In this document: one piece after another, positions 27,964 to 37,691 of the stretch | Position numbering within the stretch: the first letter of the stretch is position 1 | How the letters are laid out: the number at the start of each line of letters is the position of its first letter | Source: Nibricoccus aquaticus | Lineage (GTDB): Bacteria; Verrucomicrobiota; Verrucomicrobiia; Opitutales; Opitutaceae | NCBI RefSeq assembly: GCF_002310495.1 | Contig: NZ_CP023344.1 | Location: forward strand, 3,985,501-4,049,500 | DNA: 64,000 bases | Reading direction: 5' to 3' | The notes under the pieces: model-generated | The model's database searches: none | The model's input: the letters and a program-made list of their open reading frames with translations, nothing else | What the model was told of the DNA's origin: nothing | Position numbers and translations under genes: made by a program

Positions 27964-30165
27964 TCAGTCACCGCCGCGCTTGCGGGACTCTGCGATGGCT
28001 TGGGCGACTTGAGCGTTAAAGCGAGAGTTAGAGCCGCCGTTGGCGACCGTGCGGAAGAGCCCGGCCTGTTGCGAAGTCAGCCGGTTGGCGGCGGCCTGAT
28101 CGATGAGTTTCCAGTCGAGGCTATTGAGCTCTACGGAGCCGCCATTCGCGAAGTTGGTGCTTTGGGTGACGATGGATTGGGTGAGCTGGTCGATTTGCGA
28201 AACGGTCAGCGGCATTTGTTCGGTGGCGGCGAGACCGGCGAACGCCTTCACCAGCAAGCGCGCGGGCTGAGTGCGCTCGTACTGACGTAGATTTTTTAGA
28301 AGAGCGGGGCCGAGGAGCGTATTGAGCGTGGCAGTTTCTTGCTGGTAGGACTGATTCAAAAATCCAGCGGGCTGCTGTGGGCGATCCGGAGAATTGCGGA
28401 TGGCGATGACGTCGAGTGCATCTTCGTTGAATTGCGCTTTGGTCGCGAAGAAGGCTTCGGTCTGAGTGGGCGAGAGGGCTGCGTGGCGGAGGAAATCCTG
28501 GTACTCGACCTCGGTTGTAGCGCGATTGGCGGCGAGCTGCAGATTTTGCAGACGTGGGGCGCTGGAAACGGTGGCCATCACGGTCTTGCCGGCGGGCAGC
28601 GGACTGCTCTTGGGCATGGCTTCGTTCAATGCGAGATTGTACTCCGACTGAGCCTTGAGCTGGGCGATAACAGAGAGCGCGGATGCGGATAACTGGCCGG
28701 TCAGCGCGGTCTGAACTTTCCCCCAATCTTGCTGGAGAAACGTCCGTTTGAAATCGGTGTGAGCGAGGATCGTGCGCTGAAGCGTGTCGATCTGGACGGC
28801 GCTTAGCGGCTGGTCGGTTGTGGTGAGCGCGGCGGCGATGGCGATGGTGCTTTCGCGGACGGAGAGTTCGCGGCGATGTTTTTGGAAGGCTTGGAAGCCG
28901 GCCGGGCCCAGCAATTCGCGCAGTGCGGCCTGAATCGTTCGCATCTCAAGCCCGGAGCCCGCGGGGAGGCGGAGGTGCGGTTCTGAACTGCGATGTGGGA
29001 GAGAGAAATGCAAGTTCTCACGCAGAAGGCTCCGGAATCTTTCAATTTGGGCGGGGCTCAGCTGCAGTTCGCGGTAGAGGGGCAGGTATTTGAAGTCGGT
29101 CTGGGCGTTGGCCCAGGCGATGAGGTCGGTGACGACTTCGGGGTGGCGGAGGAGGAACTCGCGACCAGCGAAGACCGCTGGGTCTTCGGTGTGCGGGGCG
29201 GCGGCTGGAGCGCGTGTTTGCGATGCAGACGTGAGCAGGGAACTGGCGGTGGAGGTTGGCTGCGCGGGACCGGTGGTGCTGGAGGAAGTCGTGATCGTCG
29301 TGGAAGCGATGAGGGTTGGAGCTGCGCTTGGAGTTCGTGGTGTGGCCGGATGGGAGGTCGGCGCGATGGTTGATGCAGCGGCGGCGGAGTACGTGCGCGT
29401 GACGGGGATGACGAGTGCGGCGCAGAGGCTAGCAAGAACGACGGTGGTGGCGACGATGGGGTGAGCGGTCATGAGGTTGAGCAGGGGGAGGGCGAGGGGA
29501 ACGGGCGGGAGGGCGAGAACGCTGCCGACAATGGTGGTGGCGACGGCGGCGGGGGCGGTGGCGAGAGCGTTGTTGGCGAGGAGGAGGGTGAGGGCGGCGC
29601 TGGTGGAGGTGAGGCCGCGGCGGGCGAGGAGGGTGCGAAGCTTGTCGAGGGCGCGGTCCACTCTCATGCGGGCGGCGTCTTCGGAGAGGCGGAGTTGGGC
29701 GCCGATTTCGGCGAAGGGTTTTTGCGCGATGAAGCGGAGGAGGATGGCGGCGCGGTCGGTTTCGGAGAGTTGGTCGATGGTGTCGTCGAGAATTGGAGAC
29801 AGGCGGCTCCAGTCGGTGGTCGTATTGAGGGCGCTGGATGCGGATGCATTGATTTCATTCATGGCGGAGGCGGCGGCTTCGCGGGTTTTGCGGCGGCGTT
29901 CGCGGCGGACGGTGCTGGCGGCTTCGTTGCGTGTCGTGGTGTAGAGCCAGGCGGTGAGGAACGGGTGATTGGCGAGGGCGCGGGACTGGCGGGCGAGGGC
30001 GATGAAGACGGCCTGGGCGACGTCTTGCGCGAGGTGGGTGTCGAAGCCGACGCGGCGAAGGGCGGACGAGTAGACGCCGTCGAGGTGACGGCGGACGAGC
30101 TCGGCGAAGGCGGATTCGGAGCGGTCGGCGGCGTAACGGCGGAGGAGTTCGGCGTCGGTGAGCAT
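27964..30165 (-). CDS. ECF sigma-70 factor with C-terminal transmembrane and extracytoplasmic extension
   Basis: 733 aa. Residues ~1-190 are a complete ECF sigma factor: region 2 FAELVRRHLDGVYSSALRR...DVAQAVFIALARQ and region 4 IDQLSETDRAAILLRFIAQKPFAEIGAQLRLSEDAARMRVDRALDKLR. This is followed by hydrophobic segments (about 195-265, including MTAHPIVATTVVLASLCAALVIPV), a Ser/Thr/Pro/Ala linker and ~400 residues of helical, Gln/Leu-rich repeats (for example LSAVQIDTLQRTI, LTVSQIDQLTQSI) expected outside the cytoplasm. The layout suggests the sigma factor carries its own membrane sensor or anti-sigma-like region. No separate anti-sigma gene is adjacent. Confidence 0.88.
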   Translation of the reverse strand: MLTDAELLRRYAADRSESAFAELVRRHLDGVYSSALRRVGFDTHLAQDVAQAVFIALARQSRALANHPFLTAWLYTTTRNEAASTVRRERRRKTREAAASAMNEINASASSALNTTTDWSRLSPILDDTIDQLSETDRAAILLRFIAQKPFAEIGAQLRLSEDAARMRVDRALDKLRTLLARRGLTSTSAALTLLLANNALATAPAAVATTIVGSVLALPPVPLALPLLNLMTAHPIVATTVVLASLCAALVIPVTRTYSAAAASTIAPTSHPATPRTPSAAPTLIASTTITTSSSTTGPAQPTSTASSLLTSASQTRAPAAAPHTEDPAVFAGREFLLRHPEVVTDLIAWANAQTDFKYLPLYRELQLSPAQIERFRSLLRENLHFSLPHRSSEPHLRLPAGSGLEMRTIQAALRELLGPAGFQAFQKHRRELSVRESTIAIAAALTTTDQPLSAVQIDTLQRTILAHTDFKRTFLQQDWGKVQTALTGQLSASALSVIAQLKAQSEYNLALNEAMPKSSPLPAGKTVMATVSSAPRLQNLQLAANRATTEVEYQDFLRHAALSPTQTEAFFATKAQFNEDALDVIAIRNSPDRPQQPAGFLNQSYQQETATLNTLLGPALLKNLRQYERTQPARLLVKAFAGLAATEQMPLTVSQIDQLTQSIVTQSTNFANGGSVELNSLDWKLIDQAAANRLTSQQAGLFRTVANGGSNSRFNAQVAQAIAESRKRGGD

Positions 30166-30398
30166 TTATGGTCTGCTCAGTGGTAGCCGTTGAGGGGAAA
30201 ACCGAACAAAGAATTTTTTCATACGAGGCGTGGCGGCGGATCGCTTTGGGCGCGAAATGCGGGGGAAGTAGTGGCGGAAGTTGTTGGTCGAAGCGGGTGG
30301 GCGGTTTTGGGCAGCGCGAGGGCTGGCATGGCGGAAGCTAAATTGAAGGAGCATCACCAGCACCGTTTTTCCCGCAGCCACGCGGGCTTTCCTGCCGC

Positions 30399-30773
30399 AT
30401 GAATTACAACCGACGACAGCTTGATGAGATCGCCCGGCAACTGATCCGGGATGGGTATTTTTTCTACCGCCATGACTTCGTGTGGGGGTTCACGCCGTCG
30501 TTTAGGAACGTGAAGGGCACGCATTTCTACTTTATCGCGGATGGAGAGATTTTAACGCCGCGGCAGATGTACACGCATCTGGTAAAGACGTGGATTCCGG
30601 CGAATGCGGAAGAGCAGATGTTTTTCCAGAACCGGCTGACGGCGCATTTCGCGGCGCTGCCTGGGAGCGTGCCGGGCTGGCATGGGATGAATCCAGCGGA
30701 GATGATGGCGTCGGAGATGTTTCAGCAGGCGGGCGCGATGGATGGGGAGCACGCGGGGGCGTACGCGGTGTGA
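30399..30773 (+). CDS. Hypothetical protein, 124 aa
   Basis: Soluble protein beginning MNYNRRQLDEIARQLIRDGYFFYRHDFVWGF, rich in aromatic residues and Met, with no signal or membrane segment. The C-terminal ~40 residues (WHGMNPAEMMASEMFQQAGAMDGEHAGAYAV) look flexible. Transcribed divergently from the sigma-factor gene across 233 nt, and followed by a clear hairpin terminator at 30829. Function not recognised. Confidence 0.65.
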   Translation: MNYNRRQLDEIARQLIRDGYFFYRHDFVWGFTPSFRNVKGTHFYFIADGEILTPRQMYTHLVKTWIPANAEEQMFFQNRLTAHFAALPGSVPGWHGMNPAEMMASEMFQQAGAMDGEHAGAYAV

Positions 30774-30828
30774 GTTGGCGGGGGCGGCCGATTGAGGGAA
30801 TCGGACTACGAGTGAGGCCCGCTAATGG

Positions 30829-30851
30829 AAAAACGCCAACGGGGCGTTTTT
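30829..30851. terminator. Bidirectional intrinsic terminator
   Basis: Perfect 9-bp stem AAAAACGCC / GGCGTTTTT with 5-nt loop. The flanking A and T runs give a U-tract in both directions, serving the plus gene ending at 30773 and the minus patatin gene ending at 31054. Confidence 0.8.
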
Positions 30852-30992
30852 AGGAGGTGCGGCTGCGGCCAATGGCCTTCGCGAGCGGGCGGAGACGGCC
30901 AATGGCCGCAGTGGGGGATGCGCGTTGGCGGGATGTTCGGATGGGTACGTGCAGCTAGTTTAGAAGTCCCAAGAGGAGATTTGCCGCGCAAC

Positions 30993-31024
30993 GGCCTCAC
31001 GCGAGGTGAGGCCCTACCACGGAG
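30993..31024. repeat. Dispersed hairpin element
   Basis: Perfect 8-bp stem GGCCTCAC / GTGAGGCC with loop GCGAG (30993-31013), then CTACCACGGAG. Member of the hairpin-plus-CGGAG-tail family. The preceding ~110 nt also contain two near-palindromic GGCCAATGGCC motifs. Confidence 0.6.
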
Positions 31025-31053
31025 CTGAGACCTACGCGGAACGCACTCGGTGC

Positions 31054-34000
31054 TCAGGCGTGTTTTGATGCAGTCGCGAGTTTTTGGTGACGGGCGCGGC
31101 GGGCGGCGTGTTCGGTGCGGGCGCGTTCGAGGTCGAAGCAGAGGATGGTGCTTTCTTCGCCTGAGAGGTAGGTGAAGCCGCGGCTCTTGTAGAAGCCGAT
31201 AGTCTGTACGCGCTCGAGGCGGGAGGCGCGGTTGGGGCGGGCGGTGCGCTGGCGGACGGAGGATTCGTCTTCGTAGTCGATGTCCACGCGCAGGCCGGTG
31301 AGGTGCGGGGCGTGGTCGCGGAAGTAATCGATCGTGCTTTCGAGAAAACGTGCGGAGATGCCGGCGCCGTTGAGCGCGTGGGGGACGAACATTTCGCGGC
31401 AATCCCAGGCGGCGCAGCGCGCGCCTTCGTGGCCGGCGACTTCCTGGTAGAGGAGGAAGCCGACGTCGATGGGCGCGCCGGCGTCAATGGTGCCGGAGGC
31501 TTCGAGCGTGAGGGCGAAGGCGAGGGCTTTTTTGCCAGCGAGCACGGGTGTGCCGAAGCGGAGTTTCCACTGATGCCAGGCGTGAGTCGTGGGGAGTTGC
31601 GAGAGTTCGCCGAGGGCCTTGAGGTCGAGGCGGGCGGCGGGTTTGTCGTAGTCGCCGCGCGGGAGGCGCAGGTCGAAGCGCTCTTTGACGAAGTGACGGA
31701 AGCCCGCGCTATAAACGGAGCGGAGTACGGGCCACCAGTGACGGAAGGAGGGCGTCGAGGCCCAGCGTTGAAAGTAGCTCATCCAGCCGGCGTTCAGCGG
31801 GTGCGACCAGTACTCGTTGAGTTCGGCACCGACGTAGGCGTCTTCCATGATCTGGAGAACGCGCATGAGGTAGAAGAGGGTCTGGATGTTTTCGTCGCGA
31901 GGAGAGGAGTCGTCGGAAGACTCGGTTGCGGCAGGCGATTTGGATGCGGTGGCTGAGGCGGCTTCGGGGAAGAGTTCGGCGAGGAGTTGGTTTGAAGCGC
32001 TGGCGCGGATTTCGTTTTCGAGGTCGCCGCAGCGGGCGGTGAGTTCGAGGAAGATGGCCTGGTGCTGGGCTTTGTTCGGGTGCCACTGGTTGCAGACCTC
32101 GAGGAACATGTTGTCCACGAAGCTGGCGGGCTTGGTGTTTTCGACTTCGAAACGGAGCACGGAAATCGCGGCGTGTTCGCCGAGGCGACGGTAGGATTCC
32201 CACTGGGCTTCGTCGTAGAACTGGTCGCCGGTGCCCTCGTGTGGGAAGGCGATGTTACGTGTCTGGTATTGGAGCACGTCGGCGGGTTCGTCGCCGGTGA
32301 GCGTGGGCTTGAAGTAGATGACGGTGCCTTTGTCGGTGCCGGCCATCCCATCATAGTGGATACAGCCGATGACGGCGTGCTGGGCGGAGCGGCCGTTTTC
32401 GCCGGGGCGGAGGGGCTCGACGTCGAGTTCGATCTCGACACCGAAGTCTTCGCGGATGCGGCGGAGCGTGTTGGCGAGATCGTCGAAGGCGACTTCGGGG
32501 TCGGCGCTGGAATCGGTGACGATGATGTAGCGGCAGTGGCGGCGGACGAGTTCGTAGAGGCCGAGGTTTTCGAAGTGGGAGCCGTCGGAGAGGTGGAGGT
32601 AGCTGATCTTTTTCTTCACGGAGTCCTCGGCGGCGTGGAAGGTGTCGCTCACGGCGGAGGCGGCGCGGTTGAGCGCACCCGGAGCGGGACGGACGACGTT
32701 GTTCGCGAGATTATTGGCGAAAGGCGGCGGCGTGTTGACCTCGGGTTTATCGAGCGACGGGCATTTGGAGCGGCCGAACATCTCGAAGAAGAAGGGCAGG
32801 CCGACCAGCCACTTGAGGCGGCTGTGGGGATTTCCTGGATGCGGAACCCAGAGGCCGAGGCGGAGGTTGAACGCGCTCATCACGAAGGCGACTGCGAAGC
32901 CGAGGTCCATGGAGACGCGGCCCATCTGGGAGTTGAAGGCGGCAGCTGAAGCGGTGACGGCGGACGAGAGGCGCAGGTGGGGAATGGCGGCGTATTCGTT
33001 GCCCAGTGACAGACCGATCGGGGAAATCGCCACGCTGCGGGCTCCGCGGTAGAGACTGGAGAGCGGATCGCCGGCGAGGTTATTGGCGGCGCAGCAGACG
33101 AGGTGGATCGGGCCGGGGGCGACGGTTTCGCCGCGGAGTTCGCCGAAGCGGATGTCGTCGTCGGTTTGTTCGGCGGTGGCGCGGCTGGGCATGGTTCCGG
33201 CGGCGGGGGCGGCGCCGAGATAGCAGCGCGCGAGGCGGGAGCGGTAAAAGTCGTGCATGCCGATTCGTGCGGGATCGAAGCACAGCAGCGTGAGGACGAT
33301 GAAAAACGCGGAGACCGAAATACCGATCCAGAGATGCGGGCCGCTACCGTAACTCTGGATCAGCAACACGCAGGTGAGGACCATGCAGAACATCGCACCG
33401 AGGGCGGCGAACTGGGGCATGAGGGGTTTGATTTTCTCGGCGTATTTTTCCCAGAGATTGGTCGCGCGGGTTTCTTCGCTGGGTTTGCTGAGCCAGTCGC
33501 GCAGCCAGAAGAAGACGGCGCCGAAGAGGGCTCCACCGGCGGCGGTGCTGCCTGCGGCGGCTGCGCCGGAGGTTTCGCGGTTTTGGAAAAAGTCGGTGTG
33601 CCCGATGGCGGCGAGCAGCTCGTGGCATCCGGTCCAGAGGACGGCGAGTGCGCCGGCGATGACGGCGCAGCTGAAGCAGCGGGCGGCTGAGCGATCAACT
33701 CCGCCGGACCACGTGACGGCTTTTTCGTCGGGTGCGGAGCGGGCGACGAAGCCGCGCAGACCGAGCATGGCGATGCCGCCGACAAACCAGGCGGCGGAGG
33801 GAAGGAGCAGGCTGAGATGGAATTTTGAATCCCGGAAAAAGTTCTTCTCACTGACGATTTCCCAGTAGCTGGCGGGCCAGGTCCAGTGGCCGATGTCGAG
33901 GTCGGGGAATTTGTATTTGCGGATGAAGAACCAGGCGGCGGAGGCGATCACGGCGGTCATCGCGGTGAGAGGGACGTTTCTCCAGAAACTTTTCTCGCTG

Positions 34001-34731
34001 TTGCCGTTTTTGCCGGTGCGGCGCCACGCCCATTCGGCGGAGAGGTGGAAGGTGAGTGTGAGGACGCCGAAGAGAATCGTGCTGCACCAGTGCTCCCATT
34101 TGAGGGCGAGCGCGCTGAGCAGGAACCAGCTGTAGAGACCGGCGGCGATGGTCGCGAGGGCGGCGACCATCGCGGGGATCATGCCGCCGAGGATGGCGAC
34201 GATCGCGCCCCACGTTTCGAAATGCCAGAAGCCGACGCGCGGCATGAGGAAGCGGCTGAACTCGCGGAGATGGCGGACCTCAGGGCTCTCGCGTTCGTCT
34301 TTGGAATGGAAATCGTTTTCGGACGCGGAAGGGAAAAACGAGCGGCGGTTGGTGCGACGACGGCGCAGCCAGGCGGTCCAGAAACTGCCGACGTAACCGC
34401 CGCCGGAAACGGTGGAGAGATAGTTGACGTGGCGAAGCACGCCGAGGCGTTCGAGCGCCTGGAGGATGCCGAGATTAAACGTGGCGCTGCGGATTCCACC
34501 GCCGGAGAAGGCGAGGCCGAAGAGATCGCGTTTGGTGAAGCGCACCCACGGCTCTTGCGTGAGGCTGGATGACGCGACGTCGAACTCCTCGGGATCGATC
34601 CAGGGCGGCGATGTGCCGGGAGGCGGTTGGGGCTGGCCGGGGTTTTCGCGGAGCTTGAGCTGTGCGTACTCTTCTTTTATCAGGTCCGAAAAAGAACCGG
34701 AGGTCTTCGCTGGGGTGGGGTTCGCGGCCAT
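31054..34731 (-). CDS. Large membrane-associated patatin-like phospholipase
   Basis: 1225 aa from ATG at 34731 (a GTG at 34743 is in frame). The patatin lipase core is split. The oxyanion loop SGGGIRSATFNLG (about 76-88) and nucleophile Ser in LSTVSGGGYVGS (about 109) lie near the N-terminus. The catalytic-Asp block LSDGSHFENLGLYEL lies near residue 713. Between them is a hydrophobic section (about 150-480) with several predicted helices. The C-terminal ~150 residues end in TIGFYKSRGFTYLSGEES, reminiscent of a GNAT acetyltransferase strand/helix. Presumably a membrane-embedded acyl hydrolase; target lipids unknown. Confidence 0.85.
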   Translation of the reverse strand: MAANPTPAKTSGSFSDLIKEEYAQLKLRENPGQPQPPPGTSPPWIDPEEFDVASSSLTQEPWVRFTKRDLFGLAFSGGGIRSATFNLGILQALERLGVLRHVNYLSTVSGGGYVGSFWTAWLRRRRTNRRSFFPSASENDFHSKDERESPEVRHLREFSRFLMPRVGFWHFETWGAIVAILGGMIPAMVAALATIAAGLYSWFLLSALALKWEHWCSTILFGVLTLTFHLSAEWAWRRTGKNGNSEKSFWRNVPLTAMTAVIASAAWFFIRKYKFPDLDIGHWTWPASYWEIVSEKNFFRDSKFHLSLLLPSAAWFVGGIAMLGLRGFVARSAPDEKAVTWSGGVDRSAARCFSCAVIAGALAVLWTGCHELLAAIGHTDFFQNRETSGAAAAGSTAAGGALFGAVFFWLRDWLSKPSEETRATNLWEKYAEKIKPLMPQFAALGAMFCMVLTCVLLIQSYGSGPHLWIGISVSAFFIVLTLLCFDPARIGMHDFYRSRLARCYLGAAPAAGTMPSRATAEQTDDDIRFGELRGETVAPGPIHLVCCAANNLAGDPLSSLYRGARSVAISPIGLSLGNEYAAIPHLRLSSAVTASAAAFNSQMGRVSMDLGFAVAFVMSAFNLRLGLWVPHPGNPHSRLKWLVGLPFFFEMFGRSKCPSLDKPEVNTPPPFANNLANNVVRPAPGALNRAASAVSDTFHAAEDSVKKKISYLHLSDGSHFENLGLYELVRRHCRYIIVTDSSADPEVAFDDLANTLRRIREDFGVEIELDVEPLRPGENGRSAQHAVIGCIHYDGMAGTDKGTVIYFKPTLTGDEPADVLQYQTRNIAFPHEGTGDQFYDEAQWESYRRLGEHAAISVLRFEVENTKPASFVDNMFLEVCNQWHPNKAQHQAIFLELTARCGDLENEIRASASNQLLAELFPEAASATASKSPAATESSDDSSPRDENIQTLFYLMRVLQIMEDAYVGAELNEYWSHPLNAGWMSYFQRWASTPSFRHWWPVLRSVYSAGFRHFVKERFDLRLPRGDYDKPAARLDLKALGELSQLPTTHAWHQWKLRFGTPVLAGKKALAFALTLEASGTIDAGAPIDVGFLLYQEVAGHEGARCAAWDCREMFVPHALNGAGISARFLESTIDYFRDHAPHLTGLRVDIDYEDESSVRQRTARPNRASRLERVQTIGFYKSRGFTYLSGEESTILCFDLERARTEHAARRARHQKLATASKHA

Positions 34732-34858
34732 AGGTATTTCCACAGTGGAAGAATACTTAGGGAACGCGGCGAGGATGTTTCAGGGCGAAGCGTTTGCGAA
34801 AGAGGTGGTATGAAGAGAATGCGTGAACGAGTGTAGAGCCGACGCAATTGGATGTAGG

Positions 34859-35030
34859 CGCGGTGCCCTCACCGCGGGCGGTCGTGGCAAAACGGCAACG
34901 GTAGCATGCGGAGTGGGAGCACCCGCCTACATCGGAATGGACGGCGAGATATTGCGTGGAGGGCTGCGCTTCGTCGCAGCCATGATTGACGTTCACCGGC
35001 GCTGACGAAGCAGCGCCCTCCAATCGGAAG
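34859..35030. repeat. Cluster of four dispersed hairpin elements in both orientations
   Basis: CGCGGTG/CACCGCG (34859-34876, reverse orientation relative to 3999). GCGGAGTG/CACCCGC with one bulge (34908-34926) plus CTACATCGGA. GGCTGCG/CGCAGCC (34962-34981, reverse). GGCGCTG/CAGCGCC (34998-35017) plus CTCCAATCGGAAG. The last two share loop ACGAAG when read in element orientation. Confidence 0.65.
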
Positions 35031-35110
35031 AGACCGCCGAAGAGCTATTGGGTCGCCCACGAGGCGACAATCCTCGCCGCTTGATCAATGGGGTACGCAT
35101 TCGCCGCGGT

Positions 35111-35284
35111 TCAGTTGATCGAGTCCTTCACGAACTCCGGCGATGAGTTCTTGGCGGATGTCAGCGTGTAAGTGAGTGGGGCCTGCCTTGATATCCGCGA
35201 GTCCGGCATCGATGTTTTGCCGACATGAGCGCGGTAGATGATGAGATCGTCACGCGAAGACTCGTGAACCGTCGGTCGCTTCAT
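35111..35284 (-). CDS. Doubtful small ORF, 57 aa
   Basis: Starts ATG at 35284, 10 nt downstream of the DUF2059-like gene on the same strand, sequence MKRPTVHESSRDDLIIYR onward. No signal, membrane helix or recognised family. It could be a small gene, a decayed fragment or chance. Confidence 0.25.
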   Translation of the reverse strand: MKRPTVHESSRDDLIIYRAHVGKTSMPDSRISRQAPLTYTLTSAKNSSPEFVKDSIN

Positions 35285-35294
35285 GCATTTCAAA

Positions 35295-35816
35295 TTATTC
35301 AGACTTAGGAGCTACAATTTTTTGGAGGTCGGAGATGTATTCCTTCATGGCTTTTTCGACCGCGACTTGTCCGTGAGACAGAAACCATTTTTGCAAAACA
35401 GCCCCGGCTTTCTTATTAGCCGCGATCTGCTTTTGTCCAAGAGGAGTTTTAAGTGATGACAGAATCGAGCGTAGCTCGTCCTCAGTAAAATTTGTCACGT
35501 ACTCAGCCTTCCAGATTTTGACCGCGTCCTCAGTGCTCCAGCTGTTTTCGACACTTTTAACCATTTTGAGCGCGGCTGCCTGAACGGCGTCCCATGACTC
35601 TTTAGGCAATCCAGGAAATCCCGTTCGTACCTGATCGACCATTTGATTCACAGCCTCTTTCGTCTGCTCCATCGAAGCGGCCTTGGCAGTTTGGACTATC
35701 TCTTCGACCCCGGTAATCACGACTATTTCTTGTACCAACTGATCTCTGGTTTCTGTGTGGGCGTAAACGCGGGAAAGCAGGAACAGGAGAACGAAAAAGA
35801 GAACTGGGGTTTTCAT
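35295..35816 (-). CDS. Secreted DUF2059-like protein
   Basis: 173 aa with a cleavable signal peptide (MKTPVLFFVLLFLLSRVYA, cut before HTE). The C-terminal half, WKAEYVTNFTEDELRSILSSL and KTPLGQKQIAANKKAGAVLQ, fits the DUF2059 pattern (FTEEEL, SPLGQK). Predicted periplasmic helical protein of unknown role. Its codons are noticeably more AT-rich than its neighbours, which may mean more recent acquisition. It follows purA by 25 nt on the same strand. Confidence 0.65.
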   Translation of the reverse strand: MKTPVLFFVLLFLLSRVYAHTETRDQLVQEIVVITGVEEIVQTAKAASMEQTKEAVNQMVDQVRTGFPGLPKESWDAVQAAALKMVKSVENSWSTEDAVKIWKAEYVTNFTEDELRSILSSLKTPLGQKQIAANKKAGAVLQKWFLSHGQVAVEKAMKEYISDLQKIVAPKSE

Positions 35817-35841
35817 CGAAGGCAGGGAAATTGGAGTGGAG

Positions 35842-37377
<1,536 letters not shown>

Positions 37378-37465
37378 GGTTGGGTTTTTTTGAAACGCGC
37401 AACCGGAGCCAATCTGAACCCCTGTTGCGGGAGAGCAAAAAGAGGAGCGGGGCGGGCGGGGCAAG

Positions 37466-37502
37466 GGCGAATTTGGCGCGCCTACGGCGCGCCAAATTCG
37501 CC
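37466..37502. repeat. Perfect 17-bp inverted repeat with 3-nt loop
   Basis: GGCGAATTTGGCGCGCC (37466-37482), TAC, then its exact reverse complement to 37502. It sits between the metalloprotease stop and purA start and abuts the heptamer array. It is far more stable than the other hairpins and has no flanking U-tract. Confidence 0.85.
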
Positions 37503-37570
37503 AGTGGCCAGTGACCAGTGGCCAGTGACCAGTGGCCAGTGACCAGTGACCAGTGGCCAGTGGCCAGAAG
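37501..37570. repeat. Tandem heptamer array CCAGTG(G/A), ten units
   Basis: Ten head-to-tail 7-bp units: seven-base periods of CCAGTGG and CCAGTGA, the last being CCAGAAG. No spacers, so not a CRISPR. Related units occur at 48069-48103, 48160-48195 and inside smc. Confidence 0.9.
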
Positions 37571-37589
37571 CCGAGATCGTCGGGATGAG

Positions 37590-37624
37590 AACGCTCAACG
37601 CTGAACGTTTAACTTTTAACGCTC
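37590..37624. repeat. Tandem heptamer array AACGCTC family, five units
   Basis: AACGCTC AACGCTG / AACGTTT AACTTTT / AACGCTC, 35 nt. Its reverse complement matches the GTTGAGC-type units embedded in the methyltransferase gene at 59443-59505. Confidence 0.8.
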
Positions 37625-37660
37625 AATCGATAGCCGGGAAAACGCGGGAGGAGTTGAACC

Positions 37661-37691
37661 GGCGCGTTAGGGACAATGCGCCCTACTTTGG
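37661..37691. repeat. Dispersed hairpin element overlapping a stop codon
   Basis: Stem GGCGCGTT / AATGCGCC (one mismatch) at 37661-37682 followed by CTACTTTGG. The minus-strand TAA of the metalloprotease (37667-37669) lies inside its left arm, so the last residues (AHCP) are encoded by the repeat. Confidence 0.6.

Larger units (their letters stand above)
34732..35294. other. Repeat-rich intergenic region
   Basis: 563 nt between the patatin gene start and the DUF2059 gene stop. It holds a dense set of hairpin repeats (34859-35030) and one doubtful short minus-strand ORF (35111-35284). Nothing else convincing is visible; plus-strand ORFs here are read through the repeats. Confidence 0.5.

Noticed and set aside
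30166-30398. Short ORFs in the sigma factor upstream region
   Set aside because: Overlap on both strands, no ribosome-binding site or family; treated as the divergent promoter region.
34823-35005. 60-aa plus-strand ORF in the patatin upstream region
   Set aside because: Entirely read through hairpin repeats.
37501-37570. Possible CRISPR array
   Set aside because: Units are contiguous 7-mers with no spacers and no cas genes in the window.
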